DNA from: Candidatus Bathyarchaeota archaeon | Lineage (GTDB): Archaea; Thermoproteota; Bathyarchaeia; Bathyarchaeales; Bathycorpusculaceae | Direction of reading: 5' to 3' | Assembly: GCA_003601875.1 (NCBI GenBank) | Contig: PIYF01000043.1 | Location: 1-6,559 of the forward strand | Length of the DNA: 6,559 nt | Part shown: positions 5,123-6,559 of the stretch, piece by piece | How positions within the stretch are numbered: the first letter of the stretch is position 1 | How the letters are laid out: the number at the start of each line of letters is the position of its first letter | The notes under the pieces: generated by a model | Told to the model about the DNA's origin: nothing | Database searches by the model: none | The model's input: the letters and a program-made list of their open reading frames with translations, nothing else | Position numbers and translations under genes: made by a program

Positions 5123-6559
5123 TTAGGAAGCAACTACCGTGACTGATTTATCAAATGTTTTACGTATGTTAAATTCTGCTTGTTTTCCATCATTCCACTG
5201 GTCAACTGGTCTAAGATAGCCTACAACCCTTGAATATACTTCACATTTCGCTCCACAAGTTGGACATTGTTTATGTGCACCCTTTATATATCCATGAGTT
5301 GGGCATATGCTGAATGTTGGTGTAAGCGTGTAGTATGGGAGATGGAAGTTCCAAGAAACTTTTTTCACAAGTTCAGCTGCTGACCTCCAAGAGTATAGTC
5401 TTTCACCTAAATATATGTGGAAAACTGTTCCACCAGTATATAATGTTTGAAGCTTATCTTGATGTTCAAGAGCTTCAAATAGGTCTCCTTGATAGTCTAC
5501 TGGAAGCTGGGAAGAATTCGTGTAGAAAGGTTCAACTCCATCCTTCAAGTACTTTTCATTCGCCACTATAATGTCAGGATATTTTCTTTTATCTATTCGG
5601 GCAAGCCTATAGGATGTTCCTTCAGCTGGTGTAGCTTCAAGATTGTAGATGTTTCCAGTTTCCTCTTGGAAATCTGCAAGCTTATTCCGCATGAAATTAA
5701 GCACTTTAACAGCGAAGTTTAATCCTTCAGGGGTTGTTATGTCGTGTCCAAACAGATTTAATATAGCTTCGTTCATTCCGATTAGCCCTATTGTTGAGAA
5801 ATGGTTCTTCCAATATTTCCCAAATCCTTCCTTTATCATTCTAAGGTAATGTTTTGCGTATGGGTAGAGTCCTTTCTCTGTGAAGCTTTCTAAAGCTTTT
5901 CTCTTTATCTCTAAGCTGTCTTTAGCAATTTCCATAAGTTCTTCGAGTCTTTCAAAGAATTCATCTTCATCCTTTGACAAATATCCTATCCTTGGAAGGT
6001 TTATTGTAACCACACCTATGCTTCCCGTCAAGGGGTTTGCACCGAAGAATCCTCCTCCACGTTTACGTAGTTCTCTGTTGTCTATTCTTAAACGGCAACA
6101 CATGCTTCTAACATCTTCAGGTTTCATGTCGCTGTTAACAAAATTTGAGAAGTATGGGACACCATATTTAGCTGAAGTTTCAAATAAGGCTTGAGCGACG
6201 GGTGTATCCCAATCAAAATCTTTAGTTATGTTATACGTTGGAATTGGGAAAGTGAAAACTCTGTTTTTTGCGTCTCCTTGACACATGACTTTTGCAAAGG
6301 CTATGTTAAACATGTCCATTTCTCTTTGCATGTCACCATATGTTTCATTCATGATCTTCCCACCGATAATTACTGGCTCATCCTTCATAAACTCTGGGAC
6401 CTTCAAGTCTAGGGTTACATTTGTGAATGGTGTTTGAAATCCAACCCTTGTTGGCACGTTCATGTTGAAGAAGAATTCTTGGAGGGCTTGCTCAACTTCT
6501 TTTTGGCTTAATCCATCATAACGTATGAACGGTGCTAAATAAGTGTCGAAGTTGCTGAA
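5123..6559 (-). CDS. nrdD: Anaerobic (class III) ribonucleoside-triphosphate reductase, large subunit, 5'-truncated by window
   Basis: NrdD reduces ribonucleoside triphosphates to deoxyribonucleotides with a glycyl radical. The frame stays open from the internal ATG at 6463 to the window edge, adding 32 residues with FDTYLAPFIRYDGLS, so the true start and any ATP-cone lie outside; 478 residues are visible. Numbering from that ATG: MCQGDA (60-65); MCCRLRID (121-128), whose Cys pair (codons 6095-6100) aligns with the thiyl-radical region; GVVTINLPR (150-158); NLEATPAEGTSYRLAR (274-289). A zinc site follows: C387, C400, C403 and C407, in CPTHGY and CPTCGAKC. The radical glycine is G415 in SRVVGYLRPV (codon 5219-5221), 31 residues from the end. 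All diagnostic C-terminal parts are intact. It leads the nrdD-nrdG unit. The tandem Cys suggests a disulfide-type reductant rather than formate, though that is an inference. Confidence 0.95.
   Translation of the reverse strand, partial: FSNFDTYLAPFIRYDGLSQKEVEQALQEFFFNMNVPTRVGFQTPFTNVTLDLKVPEFMKDEPVIIGGKIMNETYGDMQREMDMFNIAFAKVMCQGDAKNRVFTFPIPTYNITKDFDWDTPVAQALFETSAKYGVPYFSNFVNSDMKPEDVRSMCCRLRIDNRELRKRGGGFFGANPLTGSIGVVTINLPRIGYLSKDEDEFFERLEELMEIAKDSLEIKRKALESFTEKGLYPYAKHYLRMIKEGFGKYWKNHFSTIGLIGMNEAILNLFGHDITTPEGLNFAVKVLNFMRNKLADFQEETGNIYNLEATPAEGTSYRLARIDKRKYPDIIVANEKYLKDGVEPFYTNSSQLPVDYQGDLFEALEHQDKLQTLYTGGTVFHIYLGERLYSWRSAAELVKKVSWNFHLPYYTLTPTFSICPTHGYIKGAHKQCPTCGAKCEVYSRVVGYLRPVDQWNDGKQAEFNIRKTFDKSVTVVAS

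Noticed and set aside
5335..6412. Several short plus-strand open frames opposite nrdD
   Set aside because: All are antisense to a strongly supported NrdD with intact catalytic and zinc motifs.
6463..6463. ATG at 6463 as the start of nrdD
   Set aside because: The frame remains open upstream to the window edge and encodes conserved NrdD residues (FDTYLAPFIRYDG), so the ATG is internal.

Overview
The window looks like the chromosome of an anaerobic archaeon, probably from the Thermoproteota/Bathyarchaeia side of the tree. The evidence is a PurP-family enzyme (an archaeal purine-pathway hallmark), AT-rich intergenic DNA with TATA-like boxes about 25-30 bp ahead of short leaders, GGTGA/GGGAG-type Shine-Dalgarno sites, and an oxygen-sensitive class III ribonucleotide reductase with its radical-SAM activase. 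The lineage is an inference; no rRNA or other taxonomic marker is present.

Layout, left to right. Positions 1-213 (+) hold the C-terminal end of a gene that resembles archaeal Ser/Thr-kinase-like proteins. A 200-odd bp gap follows, with a strong hairpin right after the stop codon, a C-rich tract that reads as a G-quadruplex motif on the minus strand, small palindromes, and a promoter. Next is an unusually long PurP-family ligase (+). It converges on a minus-strand purE-purC pair whose junction overlaps or nearly overlaps. A 94-bp divergent promoter region separates purE from a small conserved-looking protein of unknown function (+). That gene ends 5 bp from the end of a minus-strand gene for a Cys-rich protein with a Gly/Arg-rich linker. 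The Cys-rich gene lies downstream of an nrdG-nrdD pair on the same strand; nrdD runs off the right edge.

The genes work together around nucleotide supply. PurE (class II, CO2-using type by its motifs) and PurC carry out successive steps from AIR to SAICAR, and PurP-family enzymes formylate AICAR with formate and ATP. NrdD, activated by NrdG, then reduces ribonucleotides to deoxyribonucleotides without oxygen. The two uncharacterised genes are the least explained part: the Cys-rich/RGG-like protein sits behind nrdDG with its own palindrome-bearing promoter region, and the small ~105-residue protein shares a divergent promoter with purEC.

I did not find mobile elements, CRISPR arrays, tRNA or rRNA. 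Nothing here amounts to a clearly new multi-gene system. The best leads are the nrdDG-linked Cys/Gly-Arg protein with its operator-like palindrome, the extended PurP, and the structured tract at 214-283.
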